Below are positions 30,100 to 39,125 of a DNA stretch of 64,000 nt, in pieces. Positions within the stretch are counted from its first letter, which is position 1. Every line of letters begins with the position of its first letter. The notes beneath the pieces are model-generated. The model had not been told where the DNA came from. It ran no database searches and saw only the letters and a list, made by a program, of their open reading frames with translations. Source of the DNA: Chrysophaeum taylorii (Eukaryota > Sar > Pelagophyceae > Pelagomonadales > Pelagomonadaceae); contig JAQMWT010000585.1 in NCBI GenBank assembly GCA_029834535.1, positions 17,409 through 81,408 of the forward strand. The letters run 5' to 3'. A program made the position numbers and the translations under genes.

Positions 30100-30659
30100 G
30101 TGATCCTCCAAGCCGTCTACGGCGACCTCGCAGACTATTTCCACGACCCGCGGCGGCTCTTTCAGCGCGCCATTCTCTCGCCCCGTCGAAACGATGTTGT
30201 CGATGCTGACAACGTGCGCATGACCTCGGCCTTTTTTTCCCGGAGACGAGGCGTCGGAGTTCTTTTCGGCCGACTAGGTTGGGTCGGAAGACGACGCCTC
30301 GCTCTCAAGAGTCGAGTTTTCAACTCCCTGACAACCAACGGCATGCTGACTTTGATCGCGAGCTCAAAGTCTTCGCAACCTCGACCCGTCGCACGGCCAC
30401 TGCAACGGTACCAGATACATGATCGATCGTGTCGTTGTCACCGAGGCTCCTCCAGCCTGTATCCCTTAAGGCCCGCCGACGCCAAACGATCACCAGGAGC
30501 CAGGGCCAGACGCCCCGCGAGGTCGGCGTCCTCTTGGCGAAGCCCGTCTTCTGCCACGTCCAGCTCTACGTGGCTCTCTGTCGATCGGCAACCCCGAGGA
30601 TATCCTCTTCTTGGTCGACGACTCCACCCTACTCCACACATGCTGCGCAATACCGATAA
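30100..30659 (+). pseudogene. PIF1/Helitron-type helicase C-terminal remnant, right arm
   Basis: Inverted copy of the left arm. The frame at 30100 reads LADYFHDPRRLFQRAILSPR, NDVVDADNV, which matches the Helitron helicase block RaILxPxNxxVxxiN. The frame at 30429 reads TITRSQGQTPREVGVLLAKP and VFCHVQLYVALCRSA. The two blocks lie in different frames. The arms differ by scattered substitutions, so the inversion is not brand new. Confidence 0.7.
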
Positions 30660-30981
30660 GCCCTCTCCCAGCGTCTACACGCGCACTATAGGTTAACTTA
30701 CTGGGACCAGGTGAACTTACTGGAACCAGGTGAACTTACGGAGGTTAGAGATTGGGACTAGGTGAAATTAGTGACCAGGCGAACTTACGGAGACCAAGTG
30801 AACTTACTGGGGTTTTTAGAGTAAACTCAAAGGTTAGCGGCGTGTGCGGATCAAAGCAGCTTAGATTGGCGGGGGTGACGGCGACGAGTTCAAAGGAAAG
30901 TGGATGTGAGCACGAGTGGGTTTACGCCGAATTTACTGGGGTTAGAGATTGGGACTAGGTGAACTTAACGGGGACTAAGTG

Positions 30982-31003
30982 AACTTACTGGCCTGCACTT
31001 GTA
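30982..31003 (-). repeat. Right terminal inverted repeat with subterminal array
   Basis: Exact inverted match to 26418-26439. Degenerate units (AGGTGAACTTACTGGGACC type) are spread over 30689-30998. Confidence 0.9.
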
Positions 31004-31768
31004 AGGATGTAAAACTGTGAACGTAAGCGTGCCAGTATCCAAACAACCGATGGTGACGAGGTCTTCCTCGATCTTTTTCCCATCGCGCGGCGACAGGGCG
31101 GTATGATGGCATCGCCTCTTCAGATCCGCGTCGCCCGGCATCTGCATCGACACAGCTGCCATCGCAGGCGTCACGCGCCTCGTCTCTGGCTCTACATTAG
31201 CGTCCGCCGCACTCTTTTTGTCTGGTGGCTTTCTCTCTTTTTCCATCGCGACCTCGGGTGAGCTCGGCGTTTCAGCTGCATCCTCATCTCCAAGTTCCGC
31301 TGGCGCCTCTGGGTTCTCCCATATGCCGTTCATTTCGCCCTCCCACGATACTTCCATCGACTCGCCCTCGGATCGTCGCTCTCCACTACCGATTCCAGTC
31401 GGGTCTCGGCTCCTCGCGGCTTCTTCGCTGCAGCTCGGCGATCGACTCCTTCTTTGCGCCGGCGGTCTCTTCCGCAGGAAGCTCTGAGCCTTCGCCCACA
31501 ATTTCCGAAAGCTCCACCTTGTCTTATTTCCGCGAAAGCTGTACGACTTCATCCAGCTTGCGTGCCCATCAATCGTGCCCTTCTCAGCTTCATCGGCGCT
31601 TCGACTGTCATCATCGGTCACCGGCAGCGAGCTCCGACACTTCCCAATCGGCAAATTCACTTCCTCCTTCGCTTCATCGGACGTTTCCTGCAATCGCTCG
31701 TGCGTCCAGTTGGGCATTTCTGCCCACTTCTCCTCCATCGGCGCGCCTGTGGTCCGATCTGTGACCAA
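31004..31768 (-). CDS. Gypsy-2 pol leader (acidic, low complexity)
   Basis: An open frame of about 250 residues between the RS-rich ORF and the protease, rich in Glu, Ser and Arg, with RKPPDKKSAAD and HHTALSPRDGKKIEEDLVTI as blocks shared with Gypsy-0 and Gypsy-1. It contains a short basic Ser/Arg segment (AQRRSRSPSCSEEAARSR). No known domain. The TIR element truncates it at 31003. Confidence 0.6.
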
Positions 31769-32069
31769 AACCGTTTCGGGGGGCAGCAGGAAAAGAAGAC
31801 GTCGTAACCGACGTCAACTCGGTGAGTGTGACGTCGTCAGCGCGCTCGTCCCTGGACGACATCACATTGACAAATTGGGGGACACTGGATTTTGGAGCGC
31901 TGGGTCGTCTTCCTCTGCATCTGAGTCTCCCCAGTAGCGCGGAGATTCCAAATCGTCGGTCGATATTCCTTCCATAGTCGTTGTGGAGGGTCACAGAGCA
32001 ATCTGAGCGTCGGTGATCGTTTCCTCCGGTCGCAAACGATGGCTGCTCGGCGCGGCGGCATCGGCAATA

Positions 32070-32465
32070 TCATCGGAGGACTGGGCGGAGCGAATCTATG
32101 GGTAGACAACGACTCCCAATGGTAACTGCGCTTCGCACGGGGCCTGAAACGCAAAAGGTGGCGCTCGAATGGCCCTCACTATCTTGGTAACGTCCGCCGT
32201 CGTACTCCTCGGCGCGTGGTCGGCGTCGGCTGCGCCGGCGCGAATTTCGACTGGGGCTCCAGCTATTTCGGCGACGGCGGAGGCTCACACTGGGTGTTCG
32301 GCTGTTGACCCGCTGGTCGGGGCTCTTACTTCGGCGTCGGCGTGACGATAGAGTAGGTGACGAACGCTCGTCTCGTGGCCTCGTAGACGACGACTGGTCG
32401 TCCCTCATACTTCTAAATTCATCTCTCATCGACGCCATGGCGGATCCGATCTCGGAGAACGCCAT
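32070..32465 (-). CDS. RS-rich protein of Gypsy-2 (truncated)
   Basis: Homologue of 1258-2103. It starts MAFSEIGSAMASMRDEF at an ATG at 32465 and has an Arg/Ser tract (SRRRRSKSPDQR, SRRRSRRRPRAEE) and the conserved DGGRYQDSEGHSSATF. A frameshift near 32150 diverts the frame before the acidic half, which can be followed in another frame to about 31840. It follows the primer site by about 20 bp, where gag would be expected. Confidence 0.65.
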   Translation of the reverse strand: MAFSEIGSAMASMRDEFRSMRDDQSSSTRPRDERSSPTLSSRRRRSKSPDQRVNSRTPSVSLRRRRNSWSPSRNSRRRSRRRPRAEEYDGGRYQDSEGHSSATFCVSGPVRSAVTIGSRCLPIDSLRPVLR

Positions 32466-32482
32466 CTGAAGGTCGTGAGCGG

Positions 32483-32498
32483 ATTCCGATCCTCCACC
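32483..32498 (-). other. Primer binding site of Gypsy-2
   Basis: The minus strand reads TGGTGGAGGATCGGAA, sharing TGGTGGAGGAT with Gypsy-0, three bases inside the LTR. The T-arm part differs from Gypsy-0. Confidence 0.6.
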
Positions 32499-32501
32499 AC
32501 T

Positions 32502-32817
32502 TGTGGCCGCAAAAACGTTCCCGACCCGGGGTGACAGAGGGGGTACTCACCGACACGCCGGAGACCTCACTGCTCGAGGTCAATACGGACTCGGGGTCGG
32601 TTACGCTCGCCACAACACTTGCTCACGCTCACCAAGCCTCCCAACTTGAGGCTGGAGAGTTGATTTATGATAGCAAGATACCCTCTTATTGAGAGAGCAG
32701 GGCGGCGTTAGTAGGATAAAATCCCATGACATCATAAGGAAAGCAAGAAAAGGGTTCCGTCGAACGGGTGTAAGCATTGAGAAGCGGGGTAAGCCTCAGC
32801 GAGGAGATACCGCCACA
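32502..32817 (-). repeat. 5' LTR of Gypsy-2
   Basis: 316 bp from TGTGGCCGC to ACCGCCACA. On the element strand it shares TGTGGCGG, GAGGCTTACCCC, GATGTCAT and CCTCAAGTTG with the other gypsy LTRs but is clearly diverged. It lacks the 75-bp duplication. Confidence 0.75.
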
Positions 32818-33334
32818 CCACCCGCAGTTTGGACACTCTGTAAGGCCACGTTGTGACCGCCGGCCCGGCTACGAGGGGCGGGTGAAGAAGTGTCGACCAC
32901 AGAAGAACAAGACGAAGATACCGAGGTCGTTCACGTCGCCTAAGGCAAGAAACACAGAGCACCATCTACGGCGACTCCTCCTTCGTCCCGAAACGCAAAT
33001 GAAACTTAGAGCATCCGACCTAAGCAATAGCGGGCGGGGGGGCACGGAACTGACGGGGCGCGGCAGGGACCGGGGCAGGCGTAAAAAAAGTGGCGTTCAC
33101 TTCACCATTGTTCACTTTAGCCACGTCGGGCGCCCTGACCGTTTTCACTTCAACTCACTTCACGAGACGCGGGTGACGTGGTTCACGTTCATTGGTAGGG
33201 TTAAGTGAATTCCCAACGCTGGTTTTTACAATAACAGGTGGGTCGAGATCGGCGGCTCTCGGAATTCAATCCGCGTTTCTGGTCGAAACTGCTTGTAAGA
33301 GTAAAAAAAAAAAAAAAAAAGCGGAAAAGAGCTG
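32818..33334. other. Intergenic stretch, no gene seen
   Basis: No ORF with a recognisable product, no LTR. It contains an 18-base A tract at 33303-33320 just before the TRAPPC12-like gene. Base composition moves from GC-rich to AT-richer towards the gene. Confidence 0.6.
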
Positions 33335-34716
33335 ATGAGCACTGCAGCCGCGACGAAATGCGTCGTGGCCTTCAGCGAATACGCGCACCAGCACCCACTC
33401 GAGACAAAGACATGCAGTACTATTCGCCGCGAAGCAAGCGAGCCACTGCTGCGAACTTTAGCTGCAATGGCTAAACAGCAAGATTGGAATTCAGTAGGCA
33501 TCTTTTCAATTCACACACAGCCGTGGCAACGCCTTGTATTTAGGTTGTTAAAAGAACCAATGAGCTGCCTGCTGTGAAGCGAGCTTCGCACGGCGTTGAA
33601 GAGAACAAAAATTACCTGTGGTTGTCTGTTTTGCTGTGGAGACTGATGGCTCTCATTCGTGTCTACGTACCATTGCACAAATGTGAGACGATGCGTTTTC
33701 CTGTCGGTAGTTTAGACCACGTTGCATACAACCCTTTACAGCGCTTGGACCAGCAGAACACGTTGCTTCGTGTTGTACTGAATCTTGCATCAACACTACT
33801 GAGTTGTTTGAAGGAAACAAGTTGGAAGGTGCCATACGCAATGCACTGCAAAATCTTCCACGGCCACGATCTTAGTTATAGCTACCGAATGCACTTTGCT
33901 GCGAAAATTCTACTGCACCTTTCAAGAGCGGACTATCACATTTTACGTCAGCATTGGCGCCTTGCGCTTTGCGAAATAGTCGTCGGCAGGACTTCTGCAG
34001 CTATTGCCCTGCGAGGACAAAGTGATCCTGCTCAAAAAGCACTTGCTGCTTCTTGTTTCGCGCACTTGGATTCTTATTTGGCTCGCATTGCGCTTCAAAT
34101 GGGTTCATTGCTGTTTTCAGAGAGAGCCTTCGCGAGAGCCAAGAGGTGGTTAAAACTCGCCATAGGACTTTATGCTCATTTCAGTGGTTCACTAGAAGTC
34201 GTTGATGTTTGTCTTCCGAAAATGGAGCTATGTTCTCCTACTGTTGTTTGGCTTTTCCCTCGCGTAATGAGCAGTCCCCTCGTTGAACATGGCCTCACGG
34301 CATTTACTCTCGGGGACGTAAGTTCAGCTATTAACGCCTTTGGAGAGGCATTGGTGCATCCATGGCAATACCTTTTATGGCTATTTGACACCTACGATGA
34401 TGTTTGTCGACGTGGCAGTGTCATTCAAGGGCGGCTGGCTCGCCTCAAATCTTACTCTTTCGATGCGCTGAATAATCAAGCTCTGTGTTCGCTCTATGCG
34501 TGCGACGTCCACACGGCGGTAGCATTGCTCGAGAATTTTGTGCGATCGAACCCTGGACAAAATATTAACGGTGTAATCACATTCAATCTCTGCACCTTAT
34601 ATGACTTATCATTTGACACGGCTGTCGCTACGCAGCGGAAGCAAGGCTTATACAATTTAGCTATAGACTCTGGCTTACAGGCTGTGAACACGAGTTGGTT
34701 TCGTATCCGTTCATAG
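33335..34716 (+). CDS. TRAPPC12-like TPR protein (host gene)
   Basis: The only likely host gene. From the ATG at 33335, 80 codons are open to 33577; the frame then changes and runs to 34716. Resemblance to the C-terminal half of TRAPPC12 (TRAPP III tethering complex subunit, ER-Golgi traffic and autophagy): WRLMALIRVYVPLHKCETMR with FPVGSLD, TPR-like helix pairs (ALAASCFAHLDSYLARIALQ, ALVHPW), LNNQALCSLYACDVHTAVAL and the distinctive end ITFNLCTLYDLS...RKQGLYNLA. The frame change between 33541 and 33574 is either a very short intron or a frameshift. Its codon use is AT-richer than the surrounding elements. The N-terminal disordered half of animal TRAPPC12 is absent. Identification is by motif resemblance only. 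Confidence 0.6.
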
Positions 34717-35125
34717 CTAATGGCCGAAGCAGGCTATTCCCTTTGGCTGCTGGATCTTCAATCCATGCTACTAGGATCCAGTCTTCATTGTAATGATTAT
34801 ATGCGTGTCTCATCATATTGTATGTTCAGAAAATGAACTAATTTTGGTGGCCTATAATTCTACTGTAAGCCTCTCGAACGACATTGCTACCTCTCTATGT
34901 GGGAGGTTTTCGGGCAGCACAGTCCTCAGCCTCCGCGTAAATGCAAACAGCCAGATTATACGCTGCCAGGCACATATTTCATAATAGCTCCAGAGAGTTA
35001 TGCCAGTATTCAGGTATTATCTCGATGAGCTATTTTATACTCCGCACCTGGGGTCTTTACGACCACACCTTACTTTCCCTCATTGTGAGGGTTTTCTTTC
35101 TATTCCGCACGGCTTTCCCTCATCC
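34717..35125 (+). other. 3' flank of the TRAPPC12-like gene; copia LTR remnant
   Basis: 34717-34980 shows no gene. 34982-35123 (CTCCAGAGAGTTATG, then CCCTCATTGTGAGGGTTTTC and TTCCCTCATCCC) resembles the LTR start of the second copia lineage at 47635-47745. Confidence 0.45.
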
Positions 35126-35556
35126 CTTACCCCTGATCGCCAACCGTATGGTTGCGACGCAGGATGGTGCGTAACACGCTTGCTCCCCGCGCCGGCCCCG
35201 GGGTCCCGGAGTAAGACGGTGCCTGCTCGCCTCCCAGACTAGCTGGTTAGCACCGGAAAGTCTGCGCTGGGATGGGGTTCGCTCGGTTGTGCAGAACGCG
35301 ACGGACGGGTCGATTTTTCGTGGACCAAAACGTACGCGGCCTGCGACGCGACGAGCACGACCTCGCGCAAGACCGTGCGTAGTGGCGGTCCGCTATCAAC
35401 TCGTACTCGTCCCTCGCACCCTCTACGTACTCGTCCCTCGCATCCTCTACCCCAGCTGTGTGCTTCCTCCGTGATCCTGCACCGGCTCCTGTCGGCCCGG
35501 CCTGGCTCCCATGCTCGGGAGAGGTCTGAAGTTAGTTAGTTAGTTAGCTAGTTAGT
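35126..35556 (+). repeat. SINE-like element, subfamily A, near full length
   Basis: It starts CTTACCCCTGATCGCC, contains GTTCGCTCGG in the middle and ends GGCTCCCATGCTCGGGAGAG with a (TTAG)n tail. It has the same head and tail as the elements at 47738 and 57254 but a different middle. Copia-C inserted right at its tail. Confidence 0.8.
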
Positions 35557-35561
35557 TACCC

Positions 35562-35753
35562 TAGAGATGGAAAATTCCATTTAGGGTTAGGACACCCCCC
35601 CCCCCCTTTAGTCTCACACTCACACCGAAACACCCAAAATCGCTGTGTCGAACACCGGGCTGCTCTTTGTGTCGTTAGAGGACAGGACGAGAAGAGTGGC
35701 ACTACCCTGCCGCCATTCTCTACCAGAGGCACAGTGGTTTTTACTGTTCTCTA
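35562..35753 (+). repeat. 5' LTR of Copia-C
   Basis: 192 bp, TAGAGATGGAAAATTCC to TTACTGTTCTCTA. It has a (C)n run after TTTAGGGTTAGG. It is followed by GGTTTGGACCCAGTCC, a possible primer site related to that of Copia-A/B. Confidence 0.85.
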
Positions 35754-35890
35754 GGTTTGGACCCAGTCCGATACTGGTAGAGAAACGTCCTCCGAAAGAA
35801 ATCGATCTCGATCGACGTCTCGGACAAAGACTTCGGATTTCCAAGTAAGAGCATTCTCCTGAAGTTCCTGAAAGTTCTAAGACCGTAGAC

Positions 35891-36296
35891 GTACCCTAAC
35901 CCTGCGATCGCTAACCGTTGGTTGCGATGGAGGACGGCGCCTAACACGCTTGCTCCCTGCGGCGGCCCCGGCCGTCCCGGAGTGAGACGGTGCCTGCTCG
36001 CCTCCCGGGCTGGCCGGTTAGCACCCGGAAAGTCCGCGCTGGGATGGGGTTCGCTCGGTTGGGCAGAACGCGACGGACAGGTCGATTGTTCGTGGACCAA
36101 CACGTCCGCGGCCTGCGACGCTTTTGCACGACCTCGCACAAGACCGCGCGCAGTGGCGGTCCACCATCAACAAGTCCGTCCTCGTCCGTCGCCGTACCCC
36201 AACTGCGTGATTTTCCCCTGTGATTCCGTACCGGCTCCTGCCGGTCCGGCCTGGCTCCCATGCTCGGGAGAGGTCTGAAGTTAGGTAGTTAGTTAG
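35891..36296 (+). repeat. SINE-like element, subfamily A, inside Copia-C leader
   Basis: Starts GTACCCTAACCCTGCGATCG and ends with GGCTCCCATGCTCGG and the (TTAG)n tail. About 90% alike by eye to 35126-35556. It separates the LTR from the Gag-like ORF. Confidence 0.8.
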
Positions 36297-36381
36297 ACAA
36301 GCCTAATCGCTTGCTACTGGTGAACAAAGTGTGAAACGTGTGAAAGGAAAACAACAACGCGCAAAACGCAACCCCAAAACG

Positions 36382-37860
36382 ATGGCGACTCACGATCCAC
36401 AAGTTCCGAGTCTGGAAGTAGCGACGCAATTCGCTACACAACAAGCTCTCTTGCAGCAGTTCAAAGCCGATTTCTTTGATCACCTCGCCGCTGATTGCTA
36501 ACAGCTCAAAGCTAATTTCTTAGATCAACTCGCCGCTGATAACGCTGTCTTAAAAGCCAAAATCGCCGCTGATTACGCTGATCTCAGAGCCAAAATCGCT
36601 GCCGCGATCGAAGCTCGAGACGAGCAACTTGATCAAGACGTGCAACTCGATCAAGACGAGAAATTCGAACAAGCTTCCACCACAGCTGTTCTTACGCCCC
36701 CCCCCCCCCTTCTCACGAAGTCGCGACCCAAGAACCGATCATCTCGATGGTCACCCCCCCTCCTGCCGCCTACTCCGCCGGATGTCAAACGCCACAAGGC
36801 AAAAGTCTCAGACCCCACTGCCTTCCCTCCGGACCCAGGCATCGCCAAGATTACTCCACAACCTGGCACACCCATCATTCACGAGGACACTCCACCTTGT
36901 TCGAATATCGCACCAGCGATGTTGAACACTCCACCACCACTCAACAATAATCTCTTCACTACACCAACCCCACCAGAGCCTCCACCTCCTTCACTGGAGC
37001 CTAACTCCCCACTATCGTCGACTCCCACTTCACAATCTATTCAAGTTCCCCAACATCCTCGTCAGCCCCTTCGCCGCAACACTCATTTCCTTCCTGATGA
37101 TCATGCCACCTACGGCCATGACGGCCCCGGTACCGTCATCCCTGACCAAGCCCCCACCGCGGCTCAAGCTCCTGCCGCCCCACCGTCGGACCCTACTGTC
37201 CGATATCCATTATCTTCCGCAAGTCACTCTCCACAAGACTTTCATCTCCACCCACAAGACCATGCCACCTACGGCCACGACGGTCCCGGCACTTCCATTC
37301 CCACCCCAGCTCCTTCCGCGGCTCAAGCTACTGCCGCCCAACCATCGGACCATCCCGACCGACCTTCATCACCTTTCGAAAGTCGCTGTTCCCCCGATTT
37401 TCATCTCCACCCGCACGACTACGCACTCCACGGCTTCCACCACCCCCCTGTCTCCACCCAAGCAACACTCCACCTCCTTTCTCAAAGTTCCAATGCACCT
37501 CCGTCTGCGCTCCAACGCGAGTTGGCCACCACTCAGGCTGCATTCCGCTCCCAAACCGCTGACTTGGCCGCAACCAAGGCCATGCTCATTCGCAAGGACG
37601 ACGCTTTGTCCTCCACAGCCGCCAAACTCACCATAACCGACGCCGCCCTAGCTTTCGCCACCGCCCAGCTCGCCATCCAAGCCGACGAATTGGTCTACAC
37701 CCGCGCGGAACTCCATCTCACCCAAACCCAGTTCAAGGCACTCGAAACTGCCCACGCTGACATCCGCAACTCCCATTTTGAAACCAACGCCGTCCTCAAC
37801 ACCATTCTTACCTCCTTGGATGCCCCCCACCCCACCCAAGATGCTGCATCGCATCTTTGA
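36382..37860 (+). CDS. Copia-C Gag-like ORF (one in-frame stop)
   Basis: ATG at 36382, TAA at 36499, then open to 37860. The first 100 residues are 11-residue-like helical repeats (LKAKIAADYADLRAKI, EQLDQDVQLDQDEK). Next come a Pro-rich stretch and two copies of a 55-residue unit (DHATYGHDGPGT...DFHLHPQDHATYGHDG) at about 37100-37430. The end is an Ala-rich coiled coil (AATKAMLIRKDDALSSTAAK, LHLTQTQFKALETAHADIRN). No zinc knuckle and no resemblance to the Copia-A Gag core. The position directly after LTR and leader suggests Gag, but function is unknown. Confidence 0.5.
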
Positions 37861-38208
37861 CCTTCTTTTCCAATCCACAACCTACCTTCATCCCCTTCCG
37901 AACCAATTTCCAATACCTCTCTCCCGATCCCCCCCGAGTCTCATCACCACCTCCGCGGATGCCCCGGACCTGGTTCTCCTGGTTCACCACCCACTCCGTC
38001 TCTCTGTTCTCAACCCCCCGTCATCTCGGGCCCCTCCTCCTCTGCCAAACCACTCTTCGCCTCTCTGTCACCCCCTGAACCCCTTTGCACCCGCTCGCCT
38101 TATCAGCCACCTGGTTCATTCCAACTCGACCACATCCCCGCGCCCGAGTTACGAGGGCGTACATCCAACACCGGCGACCGTACCCCTACCACAAGCGACG
38201 ATCTCCAC

Positions 38209-39057
38209 GTGCAAAGTCCCACCAAGAATCAAGACCACCCACATCAAGAGTCGACAAGTTCCGAATTATCAAAAGACAGCTCTTTCCCTGATGGTCATGC
38301 TCACCATCATGCTGCCAAGACATGCACAAGGACGTATTCTCTCTTCGGACACAACGGCCCAGGAAGCAGTCTTGTCGAAAGAACACCAAGCCACCTCGTT
38401 CCCACTTTCGACAAGTCAAAGAACAAGACACCTTGGGATGTTCCCGAGTATTATGCCTACATCGACTATGGCAACCACACCCAAGAACCTAAGGCTCCGC
38501 CGTATTCTATGCCCCAGGCACAAGAGCCGCAGGCCACTGACAACATCCCCTCTGATTCAGCCCCCTGGTATGATGCATACAGCGAAGAAGCAAGACCCAC
38601 TTCACTAGCCTCGAAGATGGTCTTCCCGACCATTCCAGATCAGCCACCTGATCCAAGCACCATCACCAATGCCCCCGCAATGTCGTATGCACAAGGACAA
38701 GACACGCTGTCAACGGTCCCACGGTCAACATACTCGCAGGCGCTCACCGCACCCGCAAGTATCAGCTCAGATTCACCAGGCACTCCCGCCTTGTCCGATA
38801 TTTCTCGATCAGCCGCTCCCGATCACTTCGAAGCTGGTTCCACCTCGCTGCCTTCTCTCCCCGAAGACAGGCGCGCACTGCCGCTCACCGGCGCTTGCTG
38901 CTGCACCCACCATCCATCTTCTCGGCCGAATGCACTGGATGACACTGCTCAGCAGGTTGCATGGACCCATCTGCGATCACCATTTCACGATTCGATGGAC
39001 GTCTTCGCACGAGCATCAGTCGCAGCACATGATCACCCGCTCCCCAACTCTCAGTAA
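38209..39057 (+). CDS. Copia-C ORF, unknown (283 aa)
   Basis: A Ser/Pro/His-rich ORF with no known domain. SLFGHNGPGSSL echoes the YGHDGPGT unit of the upstream ORF, so the two were probably one reading frame broken between 37860 and 38209. No membrane segment or catalytic motif is visible. Confidence 0.35.
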   Translation: MQSPTKNQDHPHQESTSSELSKDSSFPDGHAHHHAAKTCTRTYSLFGHNGPGSSLVERTPSHLVPTFDKSKNKTPWDVPEYYAYIDYGNHTQEPKAPPYSMPQAQEPQATDNIPSDSAPWYDAYSEEARPTSLASKMVFPTIPDQPPDPSTITNAPAMSYAQGQDTLSTVPRSTYSQALTAPASISSDSPGTPALSDISRSAAPDHFEAGSTSLPSLPEDRRALPLTGACCCTHHPSSRPNALDDTAQQVAWTHLRSPFHDSMDVFARASVAAHDHPLPNSQ

Positions 39058-39125
39058 GAGGATGCACTCCTTTCGGCTGCCGATCCTTATGTCACACCGC
39101 GACCAAGCTTCTGGAAGCCTTCACC

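Larger units (their letters stand above)
26418..31003. mobile_element. 4.6-kb element with perfect 22-bp terminal inverted repeats, nested in Gypsy-2
   Basis: The ends TACAAGTGCAGGCCAGTAAG (26418) and CTTACTGGCCTGCACTTGTA (to 31003) are exact inverted repeats. Inside them both ends carry arrays of a roughly 19-bp unit (CCAGTAAGTTGACCTGGTC and variants). The arms (26418 to about 27185 and about 30055 to 31003) are long inverted copies that carry helicase remnants. Between them lies an RT/endonuclease ORF. Removing the element rejoins the Gypsy-2 protease and its leader. I find no exact target duplication. TIRs suggest DNA-type movement, but no transposase is visible. Confidence 0.75.
12772..32817 (-). 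mobile_element. Gypsy-2: Ty3/gypsy copy split by nested insertions
   Basis: Its parts are 12772-12828 (integrase-linker remnant), then after the Copia-A insertion 22262-32817: RNase H, RT, DNMT, protease, leader, RS-rich ORF, primer site and 5' LTR (32502-32817), all minus strand. It is interrupted by Copia-A, a SINE fragment (23166-23288) and the TIR element (26418-31003). Most of the integrase, the 3' LTR and the whole gag are missing. The RS-rich ORF follows the primer site directly, so it is a deletion derivative or a gag-less subfamily. Confidence 0.8.

Noticed and set aside
35570-35590. TTTAGGGTTAGG and CCCTAACCCT as interstitial telomere repeats (also 44390, 35895, 57060)
   Set aside because: Only one or two units each, at fixed places within LTRs or SINE heads.
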